This document shows positions 12,761 to 25,500 of a stretch of DNA of 64,000 bases, piece by piece. Origin of the DNA: Blastomyces gilchristii SLH14081 (lineage: Eukaryota; Ascomycota; Eurotiomycetes; Onygenales; Ajellomycetaceae); assembly GCF_000003855.2 (NCBI RefSeq), contig NW_003101675.1, forward strand, positions 1,046,888 to 1,110,887, given 5' to 3'. The position numbers and the translations under genes were made by a program. Position 1 is the stretch's first letter, and every line of letters begins with the position of its first letter. The notes beneath the pieces were generated by a model. It did not search any database, had not been told where the DNA came from, and was given only the letters and a program-made list of their open reading frames with translations.

Positions 12761-14674
12761 GATAAGATATCTGTAGAAGCTGAGACATAACTTTTATACT
12801 ATGAATTTTAATAAGTCAGAATAATGCAGTCTTTACTAAGAACCTGATTATAATAAAGATATTAACACTGTCATTTATAAACTCTAGTCTATAAGATGAT
12901 GAATTTCTACTGAGATGAACAGTCTGCAGTGTATGCAAAGAAAAGAAGAAATTATACTCTTATTAAAGCTAAAAAAAAAATAAGAAAACAAAAACAGAGT
13001 CATGAACACAATTTAGAGATTAATAAAGAAAAAATAAAGAAAATTCACACTTACATTTTTAATATTCATAACACTTAATTTTTTCATAACTATTAATTCT
13101 TCTCTTCAAAGAAGCAGAGAGTATTATATCTGTAGTACAGACAATTGTTATATTTGATATAAAGACTGTCAGAAATGCACAGACTTCAGAGAAGCTGAAT
13201 ATCAGAGTGTGTATAGTTATAGCAGAGTCTTGAGAGCTGATCATCTATGCATGTGATTAGATATTTCTTATGAAGCTGTGTCTACTCTCTCAGTTATACT
13301 GAAGTATTCAGCTCAGAAATAATTGAGATATGAAAAGAGAGCTTATCTGCTCAGATTAACTTCTGTTATGAATTCATAATATTTGCATTGTCTTGATTAC
13401 TCAGATTTTACAGATACTCAGAGACTTATCTCTTATTGATAATAAGATTGCAGAAATGTGCCGCAGCGTGAGAATCATTGATAGAGAACCTAGACATATT
13501 TGCATATGTCTGGTCAGAGATTGTGTGAGCAGAGAGAGAATGATCATAGGCTCACAGAGCTGCAGAAGACACTGATAACACTGAAAGCTTTATAAGAACT
13601 GTTAGCTAGAATCTGTAAGAAATTACTTATAGAGAGACTTACAGCAAAGAGCAGAACTACACTGCTTAAAGTCAGAGACTGATCTGAAGAAGACATGAAA
13701 TTGACTGCTGATCTGAAGATCAGATGCAGTGACAGAGCTGAGAAGAATAAAGATACTGTTATGAATAATGATGTCTCTGCTTCATCAGCTGATAAAAAGT
13801 GACTAGAGAAGTTATAAGAACACTCACAAGAAGCTCAGCAGCAGTCAGACATTGTTTATAAAAATATTGAAATTAAAAAAATTTTTATTCTTGAGAAATT
13901 CTTGAATTAATATACAGATATTGTTAGAAATACTCTCTCTCTGTTATCTAAGTAAAAACACTTCATGAATGAATGAGAATACTCACAGTTTATGAGAATG
14001 AGAGCTATTATAGAAAAAGAAAAAAGAAGATGAGATTTCACAGATAGATCTGAGATATTTATACTACTTTAAAGAGATTTGCTTACACTGTGAGTGATTT
14101 CATAGAATAGTCAGATCACTCTAGTAAATAAAGAGTGATTATGAATTACAGGCCTGAATCTTTCTATGTAATTATAAAGAGTGATTGTAGATTATAAACA
14201 TCTTGATTCTATAATTCTACAGAGTTGATGAAAGAATGAAAAATTTCTCATAATTCTACAGTGTCAAAGAACAATGATTCACAAGAATGAGTAAAAGATC
14301 AACTCATGAATACTTCTCTTTAATAAGAGTAATCTCACAGAGAGTGATTCATCTGTAAGATGAATCTGTATAATGATCACACAAGAATCTTGTGAAAATG
14401 ATTAAGAGTCAATCAGAACTCTTCTATATAAAAGATGTGAGATGAATCTGTGTGATAGTCAGAGAAGAATCTGTAGATTATAAAGAATCTCACAGAATAA
14501 GAAACTGAGTGACAGACTCTTTTCTCTTTATAATAATAAGAGATTTTTTCTCACTGAGATTTTTTCTCACTGAGATTTTTTTTTATAGATGTGAAGGATT
14601 TTTAGTGAGTATTACTGCAATGCTGAGCTGATTCTATGAAGTCACTCAGTGAAAGGCTTCACAGATGAAGTCTT
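12761..14674. other. 3' non-coding part of gypsy-1
   Basis: This is AT-rich DNA between the end of pol and the polypurine tract, matched in the left element by 900-2919 plus 3441-4550. I see only short shadow ORFs. It contains the paralogous empty site (about 13548-13555) of the 506-bp MITE. Confidence 0.6.
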
Positions 14675-14689
14675 AAAGAGAGAAGAGTA

Positions 14690-14947
14690 TGTAAGAAATC
14701 CTGCTTCTTGTGAATTTTTTACCTTTATTTCTATCTCTCATGTAATCAATAGAATTAGCGGCCCTTGACTACACACAACTATATAGACTGAAGTTCATGA
14801 ATACTATTTGTAACTCAGCTTGAATGCTATTATACATTTAATCTCTACATTTTATCTTTCTACTGTGAATACTTCTAGTAGTTAACAGTACATATCATGT
14901 CAAGCTGCAAACATCTGAATAATCACCTGCGAGCACTTATTCTTACA
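14690..14947 (+). repeat. 3' LTR of gypsy-1
   Basis: 258 bp, bounded by TGTAAGAA and TTCTTACA, directly followed by the TCTAG target duplication. Differences from the 5' LTR are mainly CC to TC/CT, CG to TG/CA and GG to GA/AA. Confidence 0.92.
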
Positions 14948-14952
14948 TCTAG

Positions 14953-17530
14953 ATATTCATAATATTATTAAGAGAGTTTTGTATAAGAATCTGTTATTGT
15001 AATACAGAATAACTTTTCTAGAGCTTTTTTAATATTAGTCAGACTGATGAAATAAATTGTTATATAATTCTACTATCAGCAACTTTGTCAACAATCTTGT
15101 CAGTGACTTCTTTTTCAGAGTATTTCATAAGTATTGACAGAGATCTGTGTTAGATTTATAGTCTTATGAATATCATCTTCATAAATTCTATTATTGTTAG
15201 AGAATATTAAACTCCTGTTTTAAGTATTTAATAAGATGTCTTATTCAGATAGTCAGACAAGTTCTAGCATAAGATTATAGTAAAGATTATTAACTTCATA
15301 TACATAGATATCTTCATGTTAATATTCTTCAATATCTATGTTTAGTTTCATTATATAACAGATGCAAATGTCTTTTAAGTTATTAAATTCTGCAAGAAGT
15401 CAGAGTTTTAATAAGAGAATACACTGAAGATTATAACATCTTATAACTGAAGATTTAATCATTATATAATAGCATAGATCACTGTCTATCATGGCTTTTA
15501 TATTATACATGTTATCTATTACAGTAGATATAAGAATTGTATTTATTATTATTTTCTCTTTAAATTATTATCATCTGACCTCTTCAAGCTTCTGCTTGTA
15601 AATTTGAAGAGAAGCTAATCTTTTTCCTGTTTTATCAGAGTATTCTTATAGTTATCATCTGAATTCTTCTTCAATGTGACATAATTGACATGAACTGACA
15701 TCAATTCTTTCTTAGAATAAGAAGATATATAGATTAATTAGTAGTTGAAAGTAATGTATTCTGATCAGTTACAATTGATGTATATTTCTTATTAACATTA
15801 ATCAGTGACTTCTTCAGAAGCAATCTCAGAGACTTAGAAGCTTGTTCAGATAACAGAGATTCTTATTTATACATAGATATTTAAGTCTACTCAATTCATA
15901 ATATCTGTATTATTATTATTATTCTTTGATACAGATATATAAGTGACTAAGATGTAACATCTTCTACTGCTATTCTATATACTATTAAGCTTGATAAGAT
16001 GATCATTTAATGTCTGAAGTTGTATGTAGAAGTCTTTATAAGTCTGATCTTTATCTACATTTATAAGAGTCTGTAGAAGTTTGAAAGTTAGTATCTTCTT
16101 AAGCATGCTAATCTTTATTCAATTCTCTCAAGATTAATCACCTGCTTCTAGAATCTTGATGTTGAAGTCACAAATAAATGTTATAAGAGAAGTATTTCTC
16201 TGTCAAATACTTAGACTGACTGCCAGAATCATGAATTTCATGTTTAATTTCATTTGATCTGATCTCATACATTTCTTGATGTGAATCCCGCTGGGACTAG
16301 TCATTAAAAAAGCATGCAAAGTGACTATATATGAGATTGTAAAATGAAATCATGACTTGAAAAAAATGAGAAAGTGGTCTCATTTGATCTCATTTAGTCT
16401 CATTCTTAGTATAAAGTTACTATTTTTAGACATTTTAAGGTTTTTTTTAAACTATTTTTAATTTTTTAAAAAGTAACACTTTTTGATAACACTTAAATGA
16501 GATTTAAAGTTATTTAAAGCAATAAAAATAATTTAAATTGAGAAGTGAAAATCATAGTCTCATTTGAAAAATGTGATAAGAGTAGACAGTATGTCTCACT
16601 GAAACAGTATGAGACTACTATCTAATGTTAAAACTGTGTAATGAGATTAGTTGAATTGATAATGAGACTATCAAAAAATCTGGTTCTGATCTCAGACACG
16701 GTTACACAGTCAGTCTATAAATACTCTATAACTAATCTAATGCTTTCTACTGCATAGCAGTGTCTCTGAACAGAATATCAAGATATCTAATAATATTATC
16801 AGATGTATATAACACTGATTCACATATCTTTATTTATAAATGAAACTTCTGTTTCATGTAATCTTTTAATTGACTATTAATATATCAATCTTGATTAGTT
16901 AACAGACTGATGACATCTTCATCTACACTTAGTTTCATAAGCATTTTCAATCTTTATAATGAATAGAGAGTGAGATCAGAAGTATTAAAATATATAAGAG
17001 TATTTAAATATTTCTTCAGTACTTATATTATATTCATATCTGATTCAGTCAGTGTTGAAATTGTCTGTACAGAGGTTTCTAGTTGAGATAATCATTGAAT
17101 TTCTTTATATTGACATTGTTGAGTTACATATATATCAGCTATCTGTTACTGTTGTAATTTCAACATTACTCAGAGTTACTATAATACTGTGTCTATACTT
17201 GTATTTAAGAGTTCTCTCATGTTATCAGTAGATATAGCTATATCATTTATCAGATATATAAAATCAGAAGAAGTGTAATTGTATAAATATCTTATACATC
17301 TAAGATATTAGAACTCTCAGATCTTTTACTGACATTCTCTTATAAGATCTTATTACAGAGTCAGAGTGACTGATAAGTAAGCTTCTATTTAGAGACTTAG
17401 TGTCTGCTTAACTGATTGTTTATTTCTCTATTTCTTATATATTGTTATGCATTCAGATATCTTCTTAATAAGTAATCATTTCTAATAAGAAGATGAAGAA
17501 CATTTTTCAAGTATAAGAGATCTACACTGA
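14953..17530 (-). pseudogene. gypsy-2 remnant, continuation upstream of RT (protease/gag side), with MITE insertion
   Basis: This is the continuation of the reversed gypsy element beyond the gypsy-1 insertion. Across the junction the minus strand runs into the LDVF-like region just upstream of RT. The rest should be protease and gag, but no motif survives clearly. It is interrupted by a MITE at 16212-16717. The right boundary is not sharp and I saw no second LTR. Confidence 0.45.
16204..16725 (+). mobile_element. 506-bp hAT-like MITE, copy 2 with 8-bp TSD
   Basis: The element spans 16212-16717, exactly 506 bp like copy 1. It starts TAGACTGACTGCC and ends CACAGTCAGTCTA. The flanks are CAAATACT (16204-16211) and TAAATACT (16718-16725), an 8-bp duplication with one C/T difference. 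Compared with copy 1, most changes are GG to GA, CC to TC or CT, and CG to TG. Confidence 0.85.
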
Positions 17531-18183
17531 ATAGATTGATTTGATATATATAGGTCTTATAATACACAAGTGAAAAATGATAGAGAAGAAAAAAAAGAGA
17601 AAGTGCAGGAATTAATGATCAGAGTGAATATTTATACATGTATATAATAAAGCTTTGAAGCGGAAGAATAGAAATTATATGTATATACAGTGAAGCTTTG
17701 AGACAGAAGAATAGAAATTCTGTTGATTTTTCAGCTAAGAATCAGTGACTGAGAATCGGAGCTTTCAGCAGGAATCTATGAAGTGTAATGAAATAGTCTA
17801 TATAATTGATCAGGCGCAGCCCGCCACACTATTGTATAAGAGAATAAAACCTTTTCACACAATTATTATATTTAATATTATATGTATAACATTCATAAAA
17901 CTCAACAGATGTTTTGATGTGAGAATTCATCTGATTTCAACATAATTGAGACAGCTTGATCTTGAATAAAGTATAGAATAATAAAAAAAGAAGCTTCTAA
18001 AAACTGCACAGAAGCAGTTAGAGTATAAGAGTAGATATAAAAGAATCTGTCACAAGAGAAGATACAGATATGAATTGAGTGAATCTCTGTATATATTGAA
18101 AAGATTATAGAGTTAGAAGCTGGCAATGAGTATAGAGAAGAAAGATGACACAGACAGATGAAAAAATAGAATACTCATCTGAC
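17531..18183. other. AT-rich DNA without recognisable gene
   Basis: Mutated repetitive DNA. A direct repeat of about 27 bp (AAGCTTTGA..AGAATAGAAATT) occurs at about 17650 and 17691. Overlapping open stretches of 66 and 74 codons lie on opposite strands and have no recognisable content. Confidence 0.5.
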
Positions 18184-18292
18184 TCTGCAGAGTGACAGAT
18201 TGGCAGGCAGATTGGCAGGCAGATTACACATTAAAAAGAGGCAGATTGGCGGGCAGATTGGCATGCAGATTACATGTTAAAAGAGTGGCAGA
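18184..18292. repeat. Short tandem repeat built on GGCAGATTGGC
   Basis: Two degenerate units of about 47 bp, each containing two or three copies of a GGCAGATTGGC(A/G)G motif followed by ATTACA..TTAAAA. This is the first sequence after the mutated block in which GG and GGC are common again. Confidence 0.6.
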
Positions 18293-18423
18293 TTTCATGT
18301 TGAATGGCAGTGAAAACAAGGAATAATCAAGAGCTGAATATTCAGTATAAAATACAGTGTGAATTTCTGCCAAGATTTGTGGCACTGTCAAGCTGTCTTT
18401 TTGCGGGCGCAATTCTTTTAGAG

Positions 18424-19366
18424 TAACGTAATCAACCATCTAACGCTTGTTTCCACCTAACGCTCGCCTTTGTAAATCAATTACAATCAACTTTAAATGT
18501 TAATATCTCAATAAATATTCATTATTTTAATTTTTTAAGTTGTAATCTATAAATATCAAGACTTATAGTATAATATAATTTAAAATTATTATAATATAGT
18601 TAAAATTGATTAAAATATAGATTCAATTAGAAAATAAAATACAGTATAATAAAATATATAATATTTTATTATAAATTAAGAAATATGTATTATATATTAT
18701 TGAAAATAATAATTCTTATATAAATATATTATAATTTAATAAATATTAAATTATTTTATATAAGAATTCTATATTTTAATTTTTAAGAATTTTTTTATTT
18801 TTTTATTATAATTTTTTTTATAAATTACAAGTAAAATATTGAAAACTCTTGAAATTTTAAATTTTGAAAAATAATTTATTAAATATAAATATATTTAAAT
18901 AATTTAATATAATAATTTATTTAAATTACAATTTTAAAGTATAAATAATACATAGTTATTATAAAAATAATATTTTAAAATATAAGATTTTATATAAAAT
19001 TTTAAATAAATCAATAATAAATAAGAATTTCAAGATAAAATTTTATATTTTATTAAAAATATATATAATCTATAAGATATTTAATTTTTATATGAAAATA
19101 ATTTATATTTATAAATATATTTATAAATATAGACTGTGTATTTTATTTTAAAATAGTATTTTAAAAAGCTTAATAAATTAATAATTATATGTTATTTTCT
19201 CATAGAAATTTAATATAATATAATATATATCTATGAATTATTGTTCTGTTTTTTAGAATAGTTTTAAATAAATATTCATTGAGATATGAATATTTGAAGT
19301 TGATTGTAATTGATTTACAAAGGCGAGCGTTAGGTGGAAACGAGCGTTAGGTGGTTGATTACGTTA
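18424..19366. mobile_element. 943-bp inverted-repeat element (MITE-like) with TA ends
   Basis: The left end TAACGTAATCAACCATCTAA and the right end GGTTGATTACGTTA are inverted copies. The similarity continues inward for about 100 bp, to about 18520 and about 19265. Each end carries a subterminal doublet of the motif CCACCTAACGCTCG. If TA is the duplicated target, the outer bases fit a Tc1/mariner-type insertion. The interior (18520-19260) is extremely AT-rich and has no ORF. It lies exactly between the transposon block and the gene island. Confidence 0.7.
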
Positions 19367-19954
19367 TCGTATATGGTAACTATGGTTGCCGACGGGATGG
19401 CCCCACACATAAATACTATTGGCTCCGGACTCTCTATATCAGGCATCACGCAAAATTGACGCCCAACAATCACAGCCTGCCAACAAATATATCGATTAGT
19501 TATATAGGCCCCTTGCTCTCCAGCCTAGCAGCCCTGGAATTCTCTTCTTCTGAAATGAAATCGCAACCAGATCCACTCCCTTTTTGGCCTGACCAGTGAT
19601 TGAGAGCCCCTTGGATAGCCCGCTCTTCCTCCCATATATCCCCTCACTGCTATCCTATCCCCGGAGTATCAACATTTAACAAGCGGTGCTTCACAGCAAT
19701 CGATCCACTCTCTTTATACATTACATATTTGCGGTCCTTTGGCTGTATTGGGTCCATGCTGTGAGTTGTCACTACCGCCGTCATCCATCCACACCGCCAA
19801 TCGTTTCGACCTTCCAGCATCCTCCCCAGCCTCTCGAATAAAACTCTCAATTCAAGCCGTGCAATATTTATATTTTCAGAAGCTGGTATCTTTTTTGTGA
19901 TATTATTGTTGGAAATATCCACTCGGTTCCTGGCAGAAGCAAACGTACATCAAC
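19367..19954. other. Upstream region of the first island gene
   Basis: Ordinary-GC DNA of about 590 bp between the boundary element and the first ATG. It should contain the promoter and 5' UTR of the 19955 gene. I see no convincing gene in it. Confidence 0.5.
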
Positions 19955-21276
19955 ATGGCTGCCATAGGACAAACCATAGCAGTGTTCGACAAGTCGGGGA
20001 AGGTGGTGAGCACAGTAAGTCATTACTATATACCCCTCTAGAAAAAACAACTGCTTACGATACTCGTCGACATCAGAGCAAACAACTGTTTGGTGTCTTC
20101 AAAGAAGCTAGATTAGCTTATCGAGAACGCAAAGCCGAAATCAACGCAGAGAAAGCGATTAAGAATGCGGAACGGGAAGCACGCCGAGCAATGGCTAACT
20201 ATCACATTCACGATTCCCGATCCGTTGCCTCCTCAAGAAGACACCCAGGAAGATCGAAATCAGTGGCTAGACACAGTGAAGTAGATCGTCATCCTTCCCA
20301 CCGGTACCCTCATGAGATTGATCATGACTCGGAATCCCTATACTCCCACCCAGACCATATGCCAAAACGGGAACTCTCGCGCCACCACACCTCAAATGTC
20401 GTCGCTGCTCAACCCCAATATCTCCACCCCGGCAATCGGTCCCGTTCCGTTCCCCACGTCGACATGGATCTGGCATACGGTGAATATCACCCTGACTCGC
20501 TAGAGCGGGTGAACTCAAACCCTGAGGATGTGATGGGCGGACTGGTCGCCAAAGCCAAAGGCCTTCTTGTCGAAGCCGACTGTGCACAGCACTCTGCACA
20601 AGCCACGATGGCCCACTTACAGAAGAATCCTGAAGCGATGGCTGCCGTAGCGCTCACGCTAGCTGAGATCAGCAATCTCGCCTCGAAGCTAGCTCCAGCG
20701 GCCCTGGCGGCCTTGAAGTCCAGCTCACCAGCCGTGTTTGCACTTCTATCCAGTCCTCAGTTCATGATTGCCGCTGGGGTCGGAATTGGTGTTACTGTCG
20801 TCATGTTCGGGGGGTACAAGATTGTCAAGCGCATCCAAGCCGCGAGTGGCATGCAGCCAGAGGGCAGCACGGATGAATTGATAGAACTCAACCAGGACGT
20901 TAGTCGCGTGGAGAGCTGGAGACGTGGCGTTGCTGATTTCGAGGCGGAGAGCGTCGCGACGTCCGTTGATGGAGAGTTTATCACCCCGAGGGCTGCTGCT
21001 GTGTCTGGGATCTTCCCCACCGGCCACAGCCATTACCACCACCTTCGATCCGAATATGGAGGCGGAAGTAGACGAGGAAGCGTTAGAGGTGCAGAGACTG
21101 TCAGGGATAACGCATCAAGCTATACACATACGACCCGAAGTTCCAGACGGTCAAGGCGATCTAGTGCCCCGCCGACTGAAGCGAGTGGCAAGGACAAGAA
21201 AGACAAGAGAGACAAGAAAAAGAAAGAAAAGACGAAGAAGCCCAGTCCTCTGCGACATCTGTTCAAGCCTAAATGA
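19955..21276 (+). CDS. Conserved fungal protein of unknown function, one membrane segment
   Basis: Two exons, 19955-20014 and 20077-21276, are joined across a 62-nt intron (GTAAGT...CAG), giving 419 residues. The ATG at 19955 starts MAAIGQTIAVFDKSGKVVST, which then runs into SKQLFGVFKEARLAYRERKA, a pattern I associate with a conserved filamentous-fungal family lacking an assigned function. A charged coiled-coil-prone stretch covers about residues 25-55. The middle is His/Ser/Arg-rich. An Ala-rich helix region (about 200-245) precedes one hydrophobic segment at about 249-268 (FMIAAGVGIGVTVVMFGGYK). The tail is Ser/Arg-rich and ends with a Lys/Asp-rich run. The membrane segment suggests tail-side anchoring, but localisation is inference. 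An in-frame upstream ATG at 19897 only adds intron-derived sequence. Confidence 0.8.
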
Positions 21277-22469
21277 AAAAGGCTCTTTTTTTTTCCTTTA
21301 CAAAAGGAAGTATGAAAACCACCAATTTCTATTTCTGTTTCTTTGCTTTTTTCTTTTCTTATTTTTTCCCTTTTCTCAAAAAAACATCCAAACGAGAAAT
21401 AATGACCCGATTTATCCTTTTTGTTACTTAAATTTGTTGTCTTCCATTTCTTTATGAATATATCTTGGTCATGTTACATATGTGGACCCGATGATTTTCA
21501 AGGCGTTTGTATACTGTCATTTTCTCAGAATTTGATACCATGGAGCGCGAACAAGGGATTTGGCCCTCATCTTACTTTCTTTTTGTTTATATTTGAACCT
21601 AATATTCACCTAGCCTTTTTGTCTTTTGACCCCATACCCTAAGCACCAATTACTGTCTTCTGCTATATATATTTCTTGGTATTTACATATGTATGTACTA
21701 GAACATTTTTCCTATCCACCACTTTAGTAACATGCGAGTCCTGAACTTGCTTGAAACCTGTTTGGTTTTACTTTCAAAGCATTCTCAGGGTTTAAATAGA
21801 TATAGAGAGAGATCTACAATGCTTCAATGGAGTTATTTCATCGATCAGGAAAAGTTTTCTGAAATAACTTGACGGCAACCAACACCTCAACAACCAACCA
21901 CCGGCAACACACACGGGCGCCGATAGGGCTCCAAAGTTACCCCTGAACAGACTTGGGATCGAGAAAAAATGGCTTAGCAAGACATGAGGATTCGCCCCGT
22001 TTCAACTCCAGAAACCCGTTTCAACTCCAGAAACAACAGATACTCTCACGCGTTCTCGCAAAAGAGAGAGTCAAAAGCAAAAAAAAGCCAAGGTCGATCG
22101 GTCGCATTGAACAGAACCATTGTTCAAATAAAACCGATATAAAAACATCCAGCCAGCTCCAACTTAAAAACAACCTGGTGGTGGTAATCGCGCCTTTCAT
22201 CGCTCGAAAATATAAATCTAACCTAAAAGCCCAGTCTTCCTGCAATCCTTACCAGTTAGCCTAGGAAAGCCTATAATTGTTTTCCGACATGGTTCGCTTG
22301 CGAGCTTAAATAACGGGGAACTCAGATCGCCAAACATTCAACGTCAAAAATAACCGTTAGCACCTCCATTGTCACCTATGAAAAAATAAAAGCGGTTGCA
22401 TCAGTTCAAGATCACACCAAAACAGGAATCTGCGATAACAGGGAGCAGGCATCAGATCATATTAAATAT

Positions 22470-22472
<3 letters not shown>

Positions 22473-22546
<74 letters not shown>
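22473..22546 (+). repeat. Compound microsatellite (GA)23(GT)14
   Basis: Perfect GA dinucleotides at 22473-22518 are followed directly by perfect GT dinucleotides at 22519-22546. Short ORFs across it are artefacts of the repeat. Confidence 0.98.
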
Positions 22547-25500
22547 CCTCCGAAGCCTTCTTTCGTCAATCTCAAGCTATGTATGTAACCAGCCCTGGAG
22601 TTATTAAGTAACTCGAGGTAATCCCAGCTCTCGCGCGTTGAAGAAGGTTGTTGCAACAGAGGGTATAGAGGATAATGCCGCCGTCCTTCACCTTTTTGAA
22701 GAGGAAGAATACAGAATGGAAAAGAAAAGAAAAGTGATCTAGAAAGGTAGATGAAGGAGAATGGTACGGCCTCGACTTGCACTGAGTGTGTTATTATGTT
22801 TTATATACATATCTATTGCTGAGCCCCTTTCCACACTCATACATAGCTGCGTAGCATTACTCCCAGGCCCTGCTCCATTGATATCTATCTATCTTTGCAA
22901 GTTCGAAAATAGAATATCAAAAGTACCTCATCCGCAGGCCCCCGGGCTAACAAAATAAGACCAAGAACATCTATGGCTCGTGGTTGGGACAAAGAAAAAA
23001 ATAATAGACACCTGGGCTATCGTTGTCCCCAGGCGCTCAGTGGGTGGAGGGAGCCATGAGGCCAGGGAGCTTGCCCTTCCTGCTTAGTCTTATGTTCATA
23101 TCTCGCGGAAAGGGATCAAGTCAAATATCTATCTATATGATGACGGTTTCGTTTCGTGGTGGGGTTCCAAGGCCCCAATTTCCGATGTATTTTATATATA
23201 GAACGAGCGTCCTGCAGACAGGCTATGATAGATAGATCAGTTAACTATGTACAGTACTGTATTTGTTAGAGAGCGACGCGACGCGACGGGTGTAGATGAC
23301 TTTTACTAGGTTACTTGTAGTATACAGAAAATTTGAATCAATATAAGTCAACTAACGGGAGGAGGGAGGAGTGATTACAGCTCTATTGTCCCTCCCATCT
23401 TTAGTAAATCCACGATTTGGGATAGCTGTTTTCCTCAGCAACCTCTCGAACGCGCGCGCCACAGTCCAAGCACCATTCTCCAGCAAAAAGCATCAGCTAC
23501 ATACCTCCATTGAGCCTCCCGTAGCCAAATATGGCCACCAGTCACCGGCAAGGGTGACGGACGATGGAGTGGAGGTTGGGCACGCAGTGCTGGAAAGGAG
23601 AGAAGAGATAGAGTAAATAGCGGAGGGGGAATTCCGCCACACATCACGATATCACGGCCCAGCGCGCGCGGGGACCTATGGCCGGGTGTTCTTGGCAAGA
23701 CTTGGTCCAAATTCAGTATTCTGAATGATAGGTGGTTGCTGCTGATATCTGATATCGAATATTGAAACATCGGGGCGAACCTGCTCGCTGCTGGTCTTTT
23801 GGCTATCCCACCGCACACCTATCTGTCAGCTATCTCGGACTTGAACCAGGAAAGGGGACACATATCAGTCAGGTTGTGCGCCCTAGCCAACTCAGGTCGG
23901 CCGTAGGGGGGAAAGAAGACGCTCCAATGCTCCCATGCTCCCATGCTCTGATATAGAAAAGTGGAATTAAAAAAGAAGAGTGTGATGAACGCCTCATCCC
24001 ATCCATGCCCTGTCGGTTCAATGGAATTTTAGGGGGCGTTGTTATATTTTTTATAGAAATAGAAATATATGAATCCCACGCACTCACTTTGCATTCATTC
24101 CGCACAAAATAGCCCATTAATCGCAAGAAGTCAAGATACAAAAGGAAAGCGCTATTTTTCTTTTGCAATCCATCAAACGATCGCATTCATGAAGAAAGAA
24201 CATGTATTTCTTTCTTTCCCGCCCCTCCCCCGCCAATGGCATAAAAAGGAAAAGAAAAAAAAAAAGACCTTGTGGGCATCACGAAAATCCCACCCTCATC
24301 TCATCTCATCTCGCTCTCCCTAGCCTAGCCAGTCTTAGCCCTAGCCCCGCCGTACGTACGGGAATTCAGCTACTACTACTGAGTTACTAGTTGGAGAACC
24401 GACAACGAAAAAACACTTACCGCTAGATATTGTAGTAGTAAGCGGAGGGGAAGCCTTCTACACCTATCCCAGATGAGACTTTCGCCAGAGAATTATCATG
24501 TCGGGCACCGAGATGGGATGGGTGAGCTGGCTGGCTGGCTTGCGCGGTGTGCTTTGCTCTGGCGATAGCGCTGCCTAGCAAAATTTGTTAGGACAGATAG
24601 ACGTTCTAGGGCGATGGCGGGTGCAGAAGGGAAGAAAGGAAGAAGGAGGAAGCCCAGGCATTGAATTGAATTGAATTGAATTGATCCAGCCGTATCGAAT
24701 CGGATCAACCTAGAACAGGGGGGGAGAGCAGCAGGGTGTTCGTTCATACGAGTCGTGAAGTAATAAACGGGGCAGGATTTTTTGTAATTTTGAAGTGTTG
24801 TTATTTTTTATTTTTTTATTATTTTCCGGGTCAGTTCCTGGTTGCTGAATGGTGAATGCCGTCATCATGTTGGGAGAAGAATAAACAATAATGCAAGACA
24901 GGAGGCTGTGCAGACACTCGTTAGTTGGACGATTGGGCAGAGAAGGGGAAGGAAGAGTTGTCAGTCAGTCAGCCCCCCAGATATCCTCTCTGTGTGTATT
25001 ACTACTCTGTATTGGCGCCGGAATTTCCTAGGGGGGAGGGGGGGGGGGAAGAGGGTTGTATTTATTCTCCGGAGGACGAGAATGTAAATTATTGAAGAAG
25101 ATAAGACTGTGGATGATGATGTGGTGACCATGACGCAGGGGGATGACGACGATGGAGGGATAGAGGGTTTTCCCCTTCTTTCCCCCTCCTCTTTTCTTAG
25201 TTCTTTTTTGGTTGTGCAAAACAGGCGGGGATAGTGGAAGTAGCTGAGGACGGTTTCAGATGTCAATCAAACAAGTGGTGCAAGAGGTGCAACTCTTGTT
25301 TCAGCAAAAAACATATTCTGTGGTGATTTCAATCCATAATATTAACACACAACACAAAAATTGCTAAGACCATACATACTATTATCAGTATTGTGATAGT
25401 AAAGTTGATGATGATCTTCTTTATAGTAAGTACTTAGGTAAAGAAGATCAACCATCCGACAGTTGACGGTATATCACGTGCTCGGGCCGCGTGTCCCAAT

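Larger units (their letters stand above)
7667..14952 (+). mobile_element. Complete Ty3/gypsy retrotransposon (gypsy-1), nested, with 5-bp TSD TCTAG
   Basis: The element spans 7672-14947 (7276 bp) between two 258-bp LTRs. TCTAG at 7667-7671 and again at 14948-14952 is its target-site duplication. The internal order is gag with one CCHC knuckle, then RT, RNase H and integrase, then a chromodomain-like tail and a long 3' non-coding region. A purine tract (14675-14687) precedes the 3' LTR. I found no convincing tRNA-complementary primer site after the 5' LTR. Coding frames are destroyed by C-to-T type mutation. It is inserted in reverse-oriented gypsy-2. Confidence 0.92.

Noticed and set aside
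1..18180. Classical CpA-type RIP as the full explanation
   Set aside because: CA and TG dinucleotides remain frequent while CC, GG and CG are depleted; some CpA changes exist but do not dominate in the copies compared by eye.
18224..18439. 71-codon minus-strand ORF starting in the 943-bp element's end
   Set aside because: It overlaps the GGCAGATTGGC repeat, shares its MVDYV start with the inverted end by chance of the terminal repeat, and has no homologue I recognise.
21953..22264. 103-codon plus-strand ORF after the first gene
   Set aside because: No domain, no ATG context or splice support, and a comparable antisense ORF of similar quality; treated as chance.
22396..22782. ORFs across the (GA)n(GT)n microsatellite on both strands
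   Set aside because: Repeat artefacts with alternating two-residue composition; no conserved content.
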